Shown here piece after piece: positions 1-8,634 of a DNA stretch of 62,354 nt; position 1 is the first letter of the stretch; each line of letters begins with the position of its first letter. The stretch is from the NCBI RefSeq assembly GCF_016907015.1, contig NZ_JAFBBE010000022.1, positions 1-62,354 on the forward strand, given 5' to 3'. The notes beneath the pieces are model-generated. The model was given only the letters and a program-made list of their open reading frames with translations. It was not told where the DNA came from and did no database searches. Position numbers and translations under genes: made by a program. This DNA comes from Oceanisphaera litoralis. Lineage in GTDB: Bacteria; Pseudomonadota; Gammaproteobacteria; Enterobacterales; Aeromonadaceae.

Positions 1-86
1 GATCATGAGCTGCCGTGCCGTCGAGTTTGGTTCAAAGACGGGTAGTCTACCCGCGAGGCCGCGCCAGCTCTAGCTCATATGAGGGG

Positions 87-1238
87 ATGGCTAAGGTTTT
101 AGCGATTGCTGGTTTCGGATGCGACGGGATAGTCGATCCCTCATCTAAGCAAGATAAAGCCAGAGAGCAATTTAGCTTAGGGGAGAAATATCATAACGGT
201 GATGATGCACCAAAAAGCTACGAGAGAGCGATTAGCTATTACGAAAAGGCGGCCGAATATGGACATGCCGAGGCTCAATATAGCCTAGGGAAGATGTACC
301 ACACTGGAGATGGGGTAGAGCAGGACTTCCAGCTTGCGGAAGCATGGTACCGTAAATCTGCCGAACAGGGATTTGCTAAAGCGCAGAACAATCTAGGGGG
401 GATGTACAGGGAAGGTAAAGGGGTACCACAGGACTTCCAGTTAGCATTGGATTGGTACCGCAAGGCTGCCGAACAGGGGCTCGCTCAAGCTCAATTTAAC
501 ATGGGTGCTATGTACTGGACTGGTGACGGTGTCCCTCAGGACTTCCAGTTAGCATTGGATTGGTACCACCGGGCTGCCGAGCAGGGGCTTGCTCAAGCTC
601 AAAACAGCTTAGGGGTGTTGTACTGGAATGGTGATGGTGTTCCGCAGGATTTCAAACAGGCAATGGATTGGCATACCAAGGCCGCCGAACAGGGCCATGT
701 TGGAGCTCAAGTAATCTTAGGAGGCAGGTATTACATTGGTGGAGAGGTTCCGCAGGACTACCAGTTGGCGGTAAAGTGGAACCGCAAGGCTGCCGAGCAG
801 GGGGTTGCTGGAGCTCAACTCATTCTGGGACTGCTGTATAGCAACGGGCTTGGCATCCAGCAAGACGATGAACAGGCAGTAAAATGGTACCGTAAGGCCG
901 CAGAACAGGGGAATAAAGATGCCCAGCTTAACCTGGGGAATGCTTACTATGTGGGGAGTGGAGTCCCAAAGGATGCCCGACTGGCGGTGGATTGGTACCG
1001 CAAAGCCGCTGAACAGGGTGATGTAGATGCGCAGTTTAACTTAGGAGCATCTTACATCAGGGGTGATGGCGTACCGCAAGATCACAAACAGGCGTACGCA
1101 TGGCTATCGACTTCTGTTGCTAATGGTAATGAGAAAGCCAAAAGAGACCGTGACCATGTAGCTAAGCAGCTTTCTTTTGATGGTTTAACAGAAGCGCAGG
1201 CTATCGCAGCTAAGTACTTTGAGTCGTATCGACCTTAG
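87..1238 (+). CDS. Sel1-repeat (TPR-like) protein
   Basis: A 383-residue protein built almost entirely of about nine Sel1-like repeats of 36 residues, each ending in a variant of WYRKAAEQG and containing G-x-GVPQD. Such helical repeats form a solenoid used for protein-protein contacts; the family gives no specific function. The reading frame is closed by an in-frame TGA at positions 6-8, so the gene begins inside the window. A GTG at 15 is possible, but the ATG at 87 gives a more natural start; neither has a well-spaced ribosome site, and no clear signal peptide is visible. The repeats are very alike, which suggests recent internal duplication. A second, shorter Sel1 protein lies downstream at 2296. 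The start is uncertain; the family is not. Confidence 0.8.
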   Translation: MAKVLAIAGFGCDGIVDPSSKQDKAREQFSLGEKYHNGDDAPKSYERAISYYEKAAEYGHAEAQYSLGKMYHTGDGVEQDFQLAEAWYRKSAEQGFAKAQNNLGGMYREGKGVPQDFQLALDWYRKAAEQGLAQAQFNMGAMYWTGDGVPQDFQLALDWYHRAAEQGLAQAQNSLGVLYWNGDGVPQDFKQAMDWHTKAAEQGHVGAQVILGGRYYIGGEVPQDYQLAVKWNRKAAEQGVAGAQLILGLLYSNGLGIQQDDEQAVKWYRKAAEQGNKDAQLNLGNAYYVGSGVPKDARLAVDWYRKAAEQGDVDAQFNLGASYIRGDGVPQDHKQAYAWLSTSVANGNEKAKRDRDHVAKQLSFDGLTEAQAIAAKYFESYRP

Positions 1239-1334
1239 ATGATGCAGTAAGCATGTATTTTTAGGAATTTAGCGTTCACTAACTTGGCATTTTAGGACTT
1301 GAGGGTTAATCTGGTTAGAAAACTAAATACATTA

Positions 1335-1360
1335 AAGCCGCCTTGTTAGGCGGTTTTTTT
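1335..1360 (+). terminator. Rho-independent terminator after the Sel1 gene
   Basis: A ccgcc/ggcgg stem with a six-base loop is followed by seven T residues, about 100 bases after the stop of the Sel1-repeat gene. It separates that gene from the lipoprotein gene at 1402. The rest of the 1239-1401 gap shows no gene. Confidence 0.7.
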
Positions 1361-1401
1361 GAAGGTTTAATGTCAGGGGAAACTCACTCAATAGGGATAA
1401 A

Positions 1402-2283
1402 ATGAAAATTATTTTAATAATCAAGTTATTAGTCATGGCCTTTGTTTTGTCTGGCTGTAGTAGCTCAGTAACAGAAAGTTTTTTAGATACTGTTTTATCT
1501 AAGCATAGGGTTGAAACTATATGCAATCCTAGTAATTTAGAGTGCACCTTAAGCTCTGAGCAATATGGTGATATATCCTTAACTTGTAATCCTGATTATT
1601 ATAGTGTGCCAATAAAATCCTCGGGTCTATTTTCTACATCCAAATTCATACTTAGAGGAGGTGGAGTAGTACGCCACATAGTTATATCAAAAAACGGAAG
1701 CGATGATAATTTTTATAAAGCAATGATTAGCGACAAGCCAATAATGTTCTACCCTCCCAATGAATCAATCAAGGAAATAGTATTCGATAGAGGGGAATTA
1801 AATGAAATAGACAAGCTCTGTCGTGGTGAATTCGCCGAGAGACAAAAAATAATCGTAGAAAATAACAGGTTGCTGGCCATTAAAAAAAGGCAAGAAAAGG
1901 AAGATGCCGAGAGAGCCTTCCAAAATGAAATAAAAAAAATAGCAACCCGATATGGAGTAAAACCACTTAAAGAAAGATTAGAAGTTACTAAGTTAGTTAT
2001 GAGTTCAAATTTACTAGCGAATAAAAATATTGCCTTTGCCAGTTACGGTGCCAGACTTTATAAAGTTAAGCAGGCACTAAACAACAACACATATCTCGTT
2101 ATTGCAGATCACCCATGGGTGGCAACTAATACTATGCCACTAATGATAAAATCTAGTAAAACCTTATACGAAGGTACTCATATACATAACTTCATTGGAG
2201 TTTACCATGGGGTTACTACCTACAGAACTATTCGTGGTTCGACGAAACAAGCAGCAAAAATAACAATAGTCAAAGAGTTATAA
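1402..2283 (+). CDS. Orphan lipoprotein, 293 aa
   Basis: The N-terminus is a lipoprotein signal: a lysine, a hydrophobic stretch and the lipobox LSGC with the lipidated Cys at about residue 19. The mature protein would therefore be membrane-anchored. Residues of about 140-190 are rich in E, K, R and Q and look like a coiled coil; the C-terminal third is probably a beta-rich domain. I do not recognise a family. The ATG has a fair ribosome site (aggg, seven bases upstream). The gene is clearly AT-rich compared with the housekeeping genes to the right, and is followed after 12 bases by a secreted Sel1 protein, so the two are probably co-transcribed and act together in the envelope. Function unknown. 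Confidence 0.7.
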   Translation: MKIILIIKLLVMAFVLSGCSSSVTESFLDTVLSKHRVETICNPSNLECTLSSEQYGDISLTCNPDYYSVPIKSSGLFSTSKFILRGGGVVRHIVISKNGSDDNFYKAMISDKPIMFYPPNESIKEIVFDRGELNEIDKLCRGEFAERQKIIVENNRLLAIKKRQEKEDAERAFQNEIKKIATRYGVKPLKERLEVTKLVMSSNLLANKNIAFASYGARLYKVKQALNNNTYLVIADHPWVATNTMPLMIKSSKTLYEGTHIHNFIGVYHGVTTYRTIRGSTKQAAKITIVKEL

Positions 2284-2295
2284 AAGGACATTGTG

Positions 2296-3051
2296 ATGCT
2301 TAAAAAAATAACTTCAGCTTTGTTTGTGTCGCTATTAATATCGTTCAGCAACCAAAGCTTCTCAGCTGGCCCACCTGATCATGGTGAGACAAAAGAAACA
2401 TTAGAAATAATAAAAAAAGCAGATGATAAGTATAGATTAAAAGACTACAAAGGTAGCATTGAGCTATACCTATCCGCAGCAAAAAAAGGCAGCCCATCAG
2501 CTCCAATTAGAATTGCAAATCTTTACATGCGCGGGGTTGGTGACATTAATAAAGATTATAGGAAAGCAAAAAAATTTTATGAGATGGCCATAAAAAACGG
2601 TGACTTACGCTCATTTAATTTTCTTGGGTCTATGTATGAAAATGGTCGGGGAGTAGTGCAAAACTATGAAAAGGCAGTAGAATTCTACGAGCAAGGAGCC
2701 AATGCTGGAAACATGGTATCCTATGCAATATTAGCTAGATTATATAGTTCAGGAATTTATTACGATAAAGACGAAGAAAAAGCCACTGAGTTATACATTA
2801 AGACAGCAAAAGCAGGCGATAGTTACTCCCAAAGACGCTTAAGTTATCGCTATGAGCATGGGGTGGGCATCCCCAAAGACTTAGTGCAAGCCTACATTTG
2901 GGCATCATTATCTGTGGCCAACAGCAAGTCCCACCATAATCCTGACTTTGCTATTAAAGAGAGGGATAGAATAGCAAAAATGTTAGATTCAAAAACTCTT
3001 ATTGAAGCTCAAAACTTGGCACTTAAATATCAGGAAGACATGAACAAGTAA
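2296..3051 (+). CDS. Secreted Sel1-repeat protein, 251 aa
   Basis: A signal peptide of about 25 residues (KKITSALFVSLLISF, then a cleavage-like SFSA) is followed by four to five Sel1 repeats, for example at residues 85-120 (NFLGSMYENGRGV). The product is expected in the periplasm. I chose the ATG at 2296 over the GTG at 2293 because it is better spaced from the aaagga ribosome site. It lies 12 bases behind the orphan lipoprotein gene and shares its low GC, so the pair looks like one operon. A larger Sel1 protein is encoded at 87-1238. Sel1 proteins act as scaffolds in many settings; no specific role can be read here. Confidence 0.75.
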   Translation: MLKKITSALFVSLLISFSNQSFSAGPPDHGETKETLEIIKKADDKYRLKDYKGSIELYLSAAKKGSPSAPIRIANLYMRGVGDINKDYRKAKKFYEMAIKNGDLRSFNFLGSMYENGRGVVQNYEKAVEFYEQGANAGNMVSYAILARLYSSGIYYDKDEEKATELYIKTAKAGDSYSQRRLSYRYEHGVGIPKDLVQAYIWASLSVANSKSHHNPDFAIKERDRIAKMLDSKTLIEAQNLALKYQEDMNK

Positions 3052-3132
3052 CACAACTATGGTGTGGTTGGGATTACTCCATGAAGGGAAGCCTCCTGTG
3101 AGTGCAGCAATCAGTGCTGATGTCATCAACCA

Positions 3133-4185
3133 GGCCTTGTTGATCAAATCAAAGCCGAGACAGCCTGTCCCTAAAGGGCTTTCCGCCCTTAACTGACCGG
3201 CTGACGAACAGGCATACCAAGACCTATGACTTTGTTCATGACCTTAACACCGGCCAGGATTTCACCGACTTGGCCGTTGTAGTTACGCAAGCTCAACTTG
3301 GGATTAACCAACTGCTTGTATCGGGACATCGCCGTTTCCGCCAGCGACCGCTGATGGTAGCCAGACGTGGTTTTCCAGTCGGACAGGTGACCTGATTTCA
3401 GCGCAGTAACGGCCTCGTTCCTTGGATGTCCTTCATCCCAATAACCGGCATTCTTGCGAGGTGGAATGGTCGCTTTGCTGCCTTTCCGGAGCAGTAACTG
3501 ATGGCACTCCTTGGTATCGTAAGCTCCATCACCCGAGACCTGGTGCAACCGGCGCCGAAGCGGGTTGAGCAGCGTCGGCAGTACCTCGTTATCCGCCACG
3601 TTTTCCAGGCTGACTTCAGCGGCAATCACCTCGTGGGTTCGCGCATCGACCGCAAGGTGCAACTTACGCCAGACCCGGCGCTTACCCTTGCCATGTTTAC
3701 GTTGTTTCCATTCGCCGTCACCGAACACCTTCAGCCCGGTGGCATCGATAACCAGATGAGTGACCGCGCCTTTACTCGGCAAGCGGTACTTCACGTCCAC
3801 GGTTTTGGCGCGTTTGCTGATACTGCTGTATCCCGGCGAGGTCAGCGGCACGTCCATCAGCTGAAAAACGGAGTTGATAAATCCTTCCAATGCCCGCAAC
3901 GGCAAGCCGAAGAAGGCTTTGAGCGTCAGCGCCGTTTCAATGGCACTATCGCTGTATTGGAAACCGCGACCCCAGCGGCCATGGTGCTGATGACAATGCC
4001 ACTGTTCGATGGCCTGTTCATCAGCCCAGAAGGTAAGTGAGCGACGATTAATCAAGGCTCGATTGTACTGCCGCCAGTTACTGATGTTGTGTCGTGCCTT
4101 GCCCATTGTGCTGCTCCCGAGTCCGTTCGTCAGGAGATCAGATCACGGAAGAAGCAGATAGTTCCCTGATTTAGGAAACAACGCC
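3133..4185 (-). mobile_element. IS5-family (IS903-like) insertion sequence, complete
   Basis: An element of 1053 bp bounded by imperfect inverted repeats. The left end reads ggccttgttgatcaaatca, and the right end on the opposite strand reads ggcgttgtttcctaaatca; 14 of 19 positions match. Length and ends fit the IS903 subgroup. The nine bases outside each end (catcaacca and acgatgacc) are not identical, so the usual 9-bp target duplication is missing. That suggests an adjacent deletion or a recombination between copies after insertion. On the right side the element cuts into an IS30-type transposase start. Confidence 0.8.
3189..4106 (-). CDS. IS5-family transposase (IS903 group)
   Basis: A 305-residue DDE transposase that appears intact. 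The catalytic triad is visible: Asp in VIDATGLK, Asp in SGDGAYD, and Glu within the Y-2-R-3-E-6-K signature (YHQRSLAETAMSRYK) typical of IS4/IS5 families. The length is normal for IS903-like enzymes (about 307). It fills the insertion sequence between its inverted repeats and is probably functional. The start ATG is the first in frame, about 80 bases inside the right end. Confidence 0.9.
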   Translation of the reverse strand: MGKARHNISNWRQYNRALINRRSLTFWADEQAIEQWHCHQHHGRWGRGFQYSDSAIETALTLKAFFGLPLRALEGFINSVFQLMDVPLTSPGYSSISKRAKTVDVKYRLPSKGAVTHLVIDATGLKVFGDGEWKQRKHGKGKRRVWRKLHLAVDARTHEVIAAEVSLENVADNEVLPTLLNPLRRRLHQVSGDGAYDTKECHQLLLRKGSKATIPPRKNAGYWDEGHPRNEAVTALKSGHLSDWKTTSGYHQRSLAETAMSRYKQLVNPKLSLRNYNGQVGEILAGVKVMNKVIGLGMPVRQPVS

Positions 4186-4290
4186 ACGATGACCCCCTAC
4201 CTTCTGGGCTATCTGAGAAAACGAAATACCTTCTGCAAGAAGAGTCGATATTTGGTATCGTTTCCCCTCGGTCAACGGTTGGTAACTCAT
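4186..4290 (-). pseudogene. N-terminal fragment of an IS30-family transposase
   Basis: Reading the minus strand from 4290 gives about 35 residues beginning MSYQPLTEGKRYQIS and continuing LLAEGISFSQIAQKVG. This is the helix-turn-helix start of IS30-family transposases. The reading stops exactly at the right end of the IS5-family element. No continuation is found on the other side of that element (3052-3132), so the rest was lost. The sequence between 4291 and about 4390, with gtaagtgcaacac, is probably the original IS30 end. Assignment is from remembered family sequence. Confidence 0.6.
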
Positions 4291-4503
4291 GGTAATTCAG
4301 CTTTGATTTGGGCGATGAGAAGCATACCACTATCAGCGGTTGGCCTCCTTTCGCCTCAAGCCATGAGTGTTGCACTTACTATATGCATTCCCAGGTTACT
4401 ACAGTCGAGCCATAAAGTTCCGCTACATTGGAATGAGTAAGCTAGTCATTTTATATAGCCTCGCTTGGGTCTTTCCCCGCACAGGTATTACTTGGTTCAT
4501 TAA

Positions 4504-5159
4504 CCGGTAAAATCGTTCGCTATGGTTACACTTGATGCAGTGCACTGTCAGCGTGAGGCGCTGGAGAAAATTCAGGATAAAAAAAGCCCATGTGGTGGTA
4601 CAGGTAAAGCACAATCAGCTCAAGCTACGGGAGGCGGTTCAGTCTCAGTTTCAGGCCGTTTTCGATGCCGGTAAAGAGAAAGTCGTTGTCGAGCACAAAG
4701 AAACTGGTCATGAGCGCAAGGAAGAGCGCTATGTCTTTCAATTGAAAGCGAAACTGCCTGAAGAACTGACAGAGAAATGGCCGACTATCCGCAGCATCAT
4801 CGCCGTTGAACGGCACCGTACCATCAATGGTAAAGGGACAGTGGATACTTCTTACTATGTCAGCTCAATGTCACCCAAACATAAGCTGCTGGGACACTAT
4901 ATCCGTCAGCTCTGGCGTATAGAAAACGGCCAGTATTACGTGCTGGATGTCGTGCTCAACGAAGATGCTTCACGGATTGCCACAGGATACGCTGTCGAAA
5001 ACATGGCCTTGTTCCGGCGGTTTATCATGAACATCCTCAAGCAAAGCGAGTGTGGCTCACCGAGTCAGCACAACAAGCTGAAACGGGCCAGTTGGAACGA
5101 CGATTACCGGGCTCAACTGTTCTTTGGTTAAATTAACAGCAAAGTATGCTCTCGCCCTG
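4504..5159 (+). mobile_element. Decayed ISAs1-family insertion sequence (3' part)
   Basis: Carries the C-terminal half of an ISAs1-type transposase and, 20 bases after its stop, a right end ctcgccctg (5151-5159) that on the other strand reads cagggcgag, the usual start of ISAs1 terminal repeats. The left half and left end are absent. From 4391 to 4503 no coding sequence can be recognised, and 5160-5346 holds no gene except the ribosome site of the next one. Confidence 0.65.
4522..5131 (+). pseudogene. ISAs1-family transposase, truncated and frameshifted
   Basis: The reading begins with VTLDAVHCQREALEKIQ, which contains the second catalytic Asp of the family. It then breaks at a run of seven A residues (4579-4585); the rest of the protein continues in another frame from AHVVVQVKHNQ to the stop at 5131. 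The third catalytic residue is present in LWRIENGQYYVLDVV. The N-terminal half, with the first Asp, is missing behind an in-frame stop at 4501. Restoring the frame needs a +1 shift at the A run, so it is best read as a dead copy. Confidence 0.75.
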
Positions 5160-5346
5160 GGTGTAGGGTAAGCCTTCCGTTAAGAGAGCAGCTTCCCTAT
5201 TGGGTATGCATGGTCAGAATACGAAGGTGCGGGCGGTCTATTGCCCAAAGCGGCTGTACCAGCGTAGCCTCCAAACGTTTAGCTAAGATGTCTTTGGCGC
5301 GAAATTAACAGTGTTTATTATATGAGCAGGTCGAGAGGATTTAGAT

Positions 5347-6612
5347 ATGATTTGTTATCCAGCTGATGTGAGAGAAGATGAGATAAAAGCAATTAATGAC
5401 TACTGGGTAACGTGTGATGCATCTGCCAGAGGGTTTTTATACACCGTAAAGGAAATAGATGCTTGCCATAAATCTGAAGGAGTTCGCTTCATTATGGCTT
5501 TAATAAGGAATTGTAGTTTTTTAACTTCCCATTCCGCTTTTAGTTGTGAGGAATGTCAGTGTAAATCTCCAGTTAATAGTAGAGCTGGCTACCGCGATCG
5601 AATGAGGAATTTTAATGGCTTCGTATGTCGTGAATGTTTAGATGTAAGAGAAAATAAATTACTTGGAGATGCCCGTCAGACTATACAGCGATATAAAAAT
5701 GACCACCTTCAAGAAACATTTAATTTGGAATCTCTTTCATTTGAAGAAACTCTTTTCTTGTTAGCACTCTTAGCTGGTAGAGTTAAAAATGATGATTGTT
5801 TCTTATATGAGTCACCGGAGGATATTTTAATAACAGGCATTTCTACAATTGACATGGATATGCTGACTTCTTTTCTTCGTAAGGGGGTCATAACTTATAT
5901 ATATGAATTGCCAGTAGAGGTTAAAAGTGCAAGTAAGTTGCTGCATGGTGACTCTGAACGGTTGATATATGATAAGAAATATAAAAGATATCGTCATCCT
6001 GAACGGGTGAAAATAGGTATATATCTTAACCATCCAAAACTAAATGGTGAGGTTGTGGTGTCGAATGTAAATGCCATACTTTATCAAAAACTACAGTCAA
6101 TCACTTTATCTATTAATGAAGTGGCAAGCATTAATAATATTATTAAAGAAATTCAGTTGTATAAATTATATCAACTTGTACAGGAGATCAGTAAAGAGTA
6201 TGTGCTGCCAATCGATAATTCAAATGTGCTAAATGCTCTTTTAGAACACTTGTCAAAAAAGTATTCTCCTCTCAGTGTTAATTTTACGTTTAATATGCAG
6301 GCCAAAGAAACCATCGTTTACATGCGAAAAAAACCTGCACCTGATTATATTGAAAAAAATTACTTTACAAAGTTTGTCGGAGACTATGTCCAGCACGTAG
6401 AAAGTAAGGGGTGGAAATTGATGAAAAATTGGTCTTTACCACCCACTGTCCTTACTTCATCTTTTGAAGCCATTTTTTCTAAGGTCTACCTCAATGAGCA
6501 TTTTAATTGGAACATGCTCTCAGCCAGCGAGGTTGTTGCGCTTTGGCTGAAAAATGTGCGCCTTTCAGAAAGCGCACAAAATTTACTTACCGAGGATGAT
6601 GGAACTCAATAA
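5347..6612 (+). CDS. Orphan protein with two CxxC pairs, 421 aa
   Basis: I do not recognise this protein. Near residues 66-98 it has two CxxC pairs (CEEC and CREC) about 25 residues apart, as in a zinc ribbon. A middle part of about 130-260 is probably alpha/beta, and a helical part of 260-330 follows. There is no signal peptide or membrane segment, so it is likely cytoplasmic. The ATG has a strong ribosome site (gagagga, seven bases upstream). The gene is AT-rich and lies alone between a dead ISAs1 copy and a greB fragment, which points to horizontal acquisition. A zinc-stabilised nucleic-acid-binding or effector role is possible, but nothing in the sequence proves it. Confidence 0.6.
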   Translation: MICYPADVREDEIKAINDYWVTCDASARGFLYTVKEIDACHKSEGVRFIMALIRNCSFLTSHSAFSCEECQCKSPVNSRAGYRDRMRNFNGFVCRECLDVRENKLLGDARQTIQRYKNDHLQETFNLESLSFEETLFLLALLAGRVKNDDCFLYESPEDILITGISTIDMDMLTSFLRKGVITYIYELPVEVKSASKLLHGDSERLIYDKKYKRYRHPERVKIGIYLNHPKLNGEVVVSNVNAILYQKLQSITLSINEVASINNIIKEIQLYKLYQLVQEISKEYVLPIDNSNVLNALLEHLSKKYSPLSVNFTFNMQAKETIVYMRKKPAPDYIEKNYFTKFVGDYVQHVESKGWKLMKNWSLPPTVLTSSFEAIFSKVYLNEHFNWNMLSASEVVALWLKNVRLSESAQNLLTEDDGTQ

Positions 6613-6693
6613 AAAAGTATACTTAATTGGTATTGTACTATTTTTTATTTTAATAAAAACAATAAGTTAAATGTCATAGTATGGTTTTTGGGG

Positions 6694-6846
6694 TTACTTC
6701 CGTATTTCGGCGTTCTCGCTGCGATCGCCGAGGGCGGCGGCTTCCGACACCGACTGGGTGACGGCGGGGCGTTCCACCTTCCACAGATGTTTGAGCTCTT
6801 CGTCCAGCTTGTGCCAGCCGGCGCGGGTGATCAGGTTGGTTTTCAT
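6694..6846 (-). pseudogene. greB: greB fragment (transcript cleavage factor GreB, N-terminus)
   Basis: The minus strand from 6846 encodes MKTNLITRAGWHKLDEEL and continues to GDRSENAE, which matches the N-terminal coiled-coil start of GreB. After about 47 residues the similarity ends and a stop follows at 6694-6696. Full GreB is about 158-165 residues, so the C-terminal domain that binds RNA polymerase is gone. The break coincides with the edge of the AT-rich island, so island insertion or a deletion probably removed the rest. A complete greB may exist elsewhere in the genome. Confidence 0.8.
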
Positions 6847-7062
6847 ACGGGTATGTTCAATGGCCTGACAGGTGTCGGCTATTGTGTCCCAGCAGTGCAG
6901 AAGAAGAAAGCCCTGAGGGGGTAAGCAAGGGGGATCGTGCTATGGCGGCTAATGCCGTGTCATCAATGGGGCTTGATGTGATTCGTGAGGCTGAAGTGAT
7001 AAGGGTCATACACTGAATGTATGCCCCTTCTATTTTGTAAACATGATTTCTGTCAACGATGC
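6847..7062. other. Gap upstream of the greB fragment
   Basis: No complete gene is seen. An open frame on the plus strand ends at 7014-7016 with residues GDRAMAANAVSSMGLDVIRE just before its C-terminus. It has no start or recognisable family and may be a gene tail left by rearrangement. Confidence 0.3.
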
Positions 7063-7485
7063 TTAGTTATAGTCGTACTTCTGTTCAATCTCTCTTTTTG
7101 CCTTGACGTACCCTATGCTATCCAGCTCACCGGTGGTTACTTTATCATCAAGCATGGAGATTTCTTTTCTTTTGTCTCTCAGGATTTTTTGTTTGGTGAT
7201 GTCATAGTTGATTGCCATGGCCCCTTCATATCCGCTGACGGGATCCCACAGTGCAGAAAGGGGCCATAGCAAGAGGTTGACGACGCCAAGAGCGGGCTCA
7301 CGGGCATAAAAGGATCCGCCGCCGGGAAGGATGCCCAGCGCGGCACCAGCAGAGGGGTTCTTTTCTTCTATCAAGACGTTGTCATACTTGAACGCTTGGT
7401 ACTCCCGCTTTTGCATGGAGTTTAATTGTGATGCACATCCTGTGGTCAGTGATGTAACCAGAGCGAGCGTTAATAAAGATTTCAT
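7063..7485 (-). CDS. Small lipoprotein, 140 aa
   Basis: The signal peptide MKSLLTLALVTSLTTGCAS has a lipobox TTGC with Cys at residue 17. The mature protein has a Gly-rich short hydrophobic segment around residues 45-80 (GAALGILPGGGSFY, then VVNLLLWPLSALWDP) and a charged C-terminal helix of about 95-135. The pattern of a glycine-rich patch followed by a W-P hydrophobic hairpin resembles small envelope lipoproteins seen in phage and chromosomal loci; no function is assigned. It stands alone, between the greB fragment and a gene-free stretch. Confidence 0.7.
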   Translation of the reverse strand: MKSLLTLALVTSLTTGCASQLNSMQKREYQAFKYDNVLIEEKNPSAGAALGILPGGGSFYAREPALGVVNLLLWPLSALWDPVSGYEGAMAINYDITKQKILRDKRKEISMLDDKVTTGELDSIGYVKAKREIEQKYDYN

Positions 7486-7956
7486 TTTCTCATCCCGAAA
7501 AAGTGATTTTTATATGGTGAACAGCTTGGTTGCTGAAATAAAACTCCATTTTATGTCAGGTAATCAGTGGTTTTAATAAAACAGAAAGTCAGGACCAGGA
7601 TTGATCCCTTATTTAAGTGGTGCGCAAATTCCGTTACATGACTGATTTCGCCATATGGAGTCATTCGAATATTATCCAAAGTGTAACGATGAGTCCATGG
7701 CCTCTATGGATTCGTCATGAATAAATGATTGGAATAGTCCCTGCTTTACTTCCAGATGGACACTTGTTGTCAATCAGCCAGGCCCGGTTGGCGACGTAGC
7801 TTGATGCGGACTACGGCAGCCGAAACGGTCAGCCCATGGGCAGGAAAATCGCCGGTCATCTGGCGTCGCTGGCCCGCCATCTCAAGTTTGTTCTATTACG
7901 ACAGCAGTCGTTTCTGCGGCCAGGGCTCGACCAAAAATCCGGTGTAGCCCCGGCCC
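7486..7956. other. 471-bp stretch with no recognisable gene
   Basis: Open frames here are short, lack ribosome sites and have no recognisable protein. The left part is AT-rich and probably contains the promoter of the lipoprotein gene at 7485. The right part from 7780 is GC-rich and may be decayed coding sequence. No clear terminator or repeat is seen. Confidence 0.4.
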
Positions 7957-8481
7957 TCATGCCTTCTGTGCCGCGGTTTGATGCAGGCACAGCTCGGCAA
8001 TCTGCTGTGCCTTGGCAATACTGATGCCGTGTTTGAAGTCGTGAATCAGCTCGTGATCCGCTTCGTGCAGCGTAATACAGGGTCTGTGGTTTGCATCGAG
8101 GGGGTGAACGCTGGTGGCCAACGCATAGGTGTTTGAATACCAGGGCAGGGAATTGCACAGCCAGCCAAAGTAGGCGGCATTGATGTCGGGTTGGGCATGG
8201 TGGGCCCGATAGTGCTGATAGCTTTGTCGGCTTAGCGACACCCAAACGCCCCAGATAAAGGGCTGGGCCATTCCGTGAATAGGAATATCCAGCACCACCC
8301 GTATAAAATAATGCTCACCCTCTTCATCCTGGTAATGACACAGATCCTTTCCCAGGCTGCCACGGGCCTGAACGTCCGGCGGCTGTTCCAGATAAGGATC
8401 GGGCGCCCTAAAGGCAAAACTGGGTGAGCCTTCATGTCGCTCGCCACAAGATGTGCATGTAAAGCCAAAGATCCCTGACAT
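7957..8481 (-). CDS. DUF2199-domain protein
   Basis: A 174-residue soluble protein with an N-terminal CxxC (FTCTSCGERHEG) followed by PSFAFRAPDPY, a block with HYFIRVVLDIPI, and FIWGVWVSLS near residue 85. This order is characteristic of DUF2199 proteins, whose role is unknown. The ATG at 8481 is chosen because aaaggaa lies at the right distance; the in-frame ATG at 8499 would put that ribosome site inside the gene. It stands alone and is followed by no clear terminator. Confidence 0.8.
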   Translation of the reverse strand: MSGIFGFTCTSCGERHEGSPSFAFRAPDPYLEQPPDVQARGSLGKDLCHYQDEEGEHYFIRVVLDIPIHGMAQPFIWGVWVSLSRQSYQHYRAHHAQPDINAAYFGWLCNSLPWYSNTYALATSVHPLDANHRPCITLHEADHELIHDFKHGISIAKAQQIAELCLHQTAAQKA

Positions 8482-8634
8482 ATGAAAATTCCTTTTCAAT
8501 CAAAATGATAAATCCGTATCATCTTTTTCCATGGTGACGTTCGGGTCTCAGTCAGCCCGGAGGAGATCGAAGACCCTGAATCGTTATGTTTGTTTGAGTC
8601 CCATTACCATAGCAAGTGGATGACAGATGGCAAC

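Noticed and set aside
15-86. Use of the GTG at 15 as the start of the first Sel1 gene
   Set aside because: No ribosome site and an unlikely N-terminus; an in-frame stop at 6-8 limits extension. The ATG at 87 is preferred but not certain.
4575-4590. Run of seven A residues as a programmed frameshift site in the ISAs1 transposase
   Set aside because: The common slippery site gives a -1 shift, but +1 is needed here, the family is not known for frameshifting, and the gene also lacks its N-terminal half.
6688-6924. Plus-strand frame over the greB fragment
   Set aside because: The minus strand encodes a clear GreB N-terminus, so this frame is its shadow.
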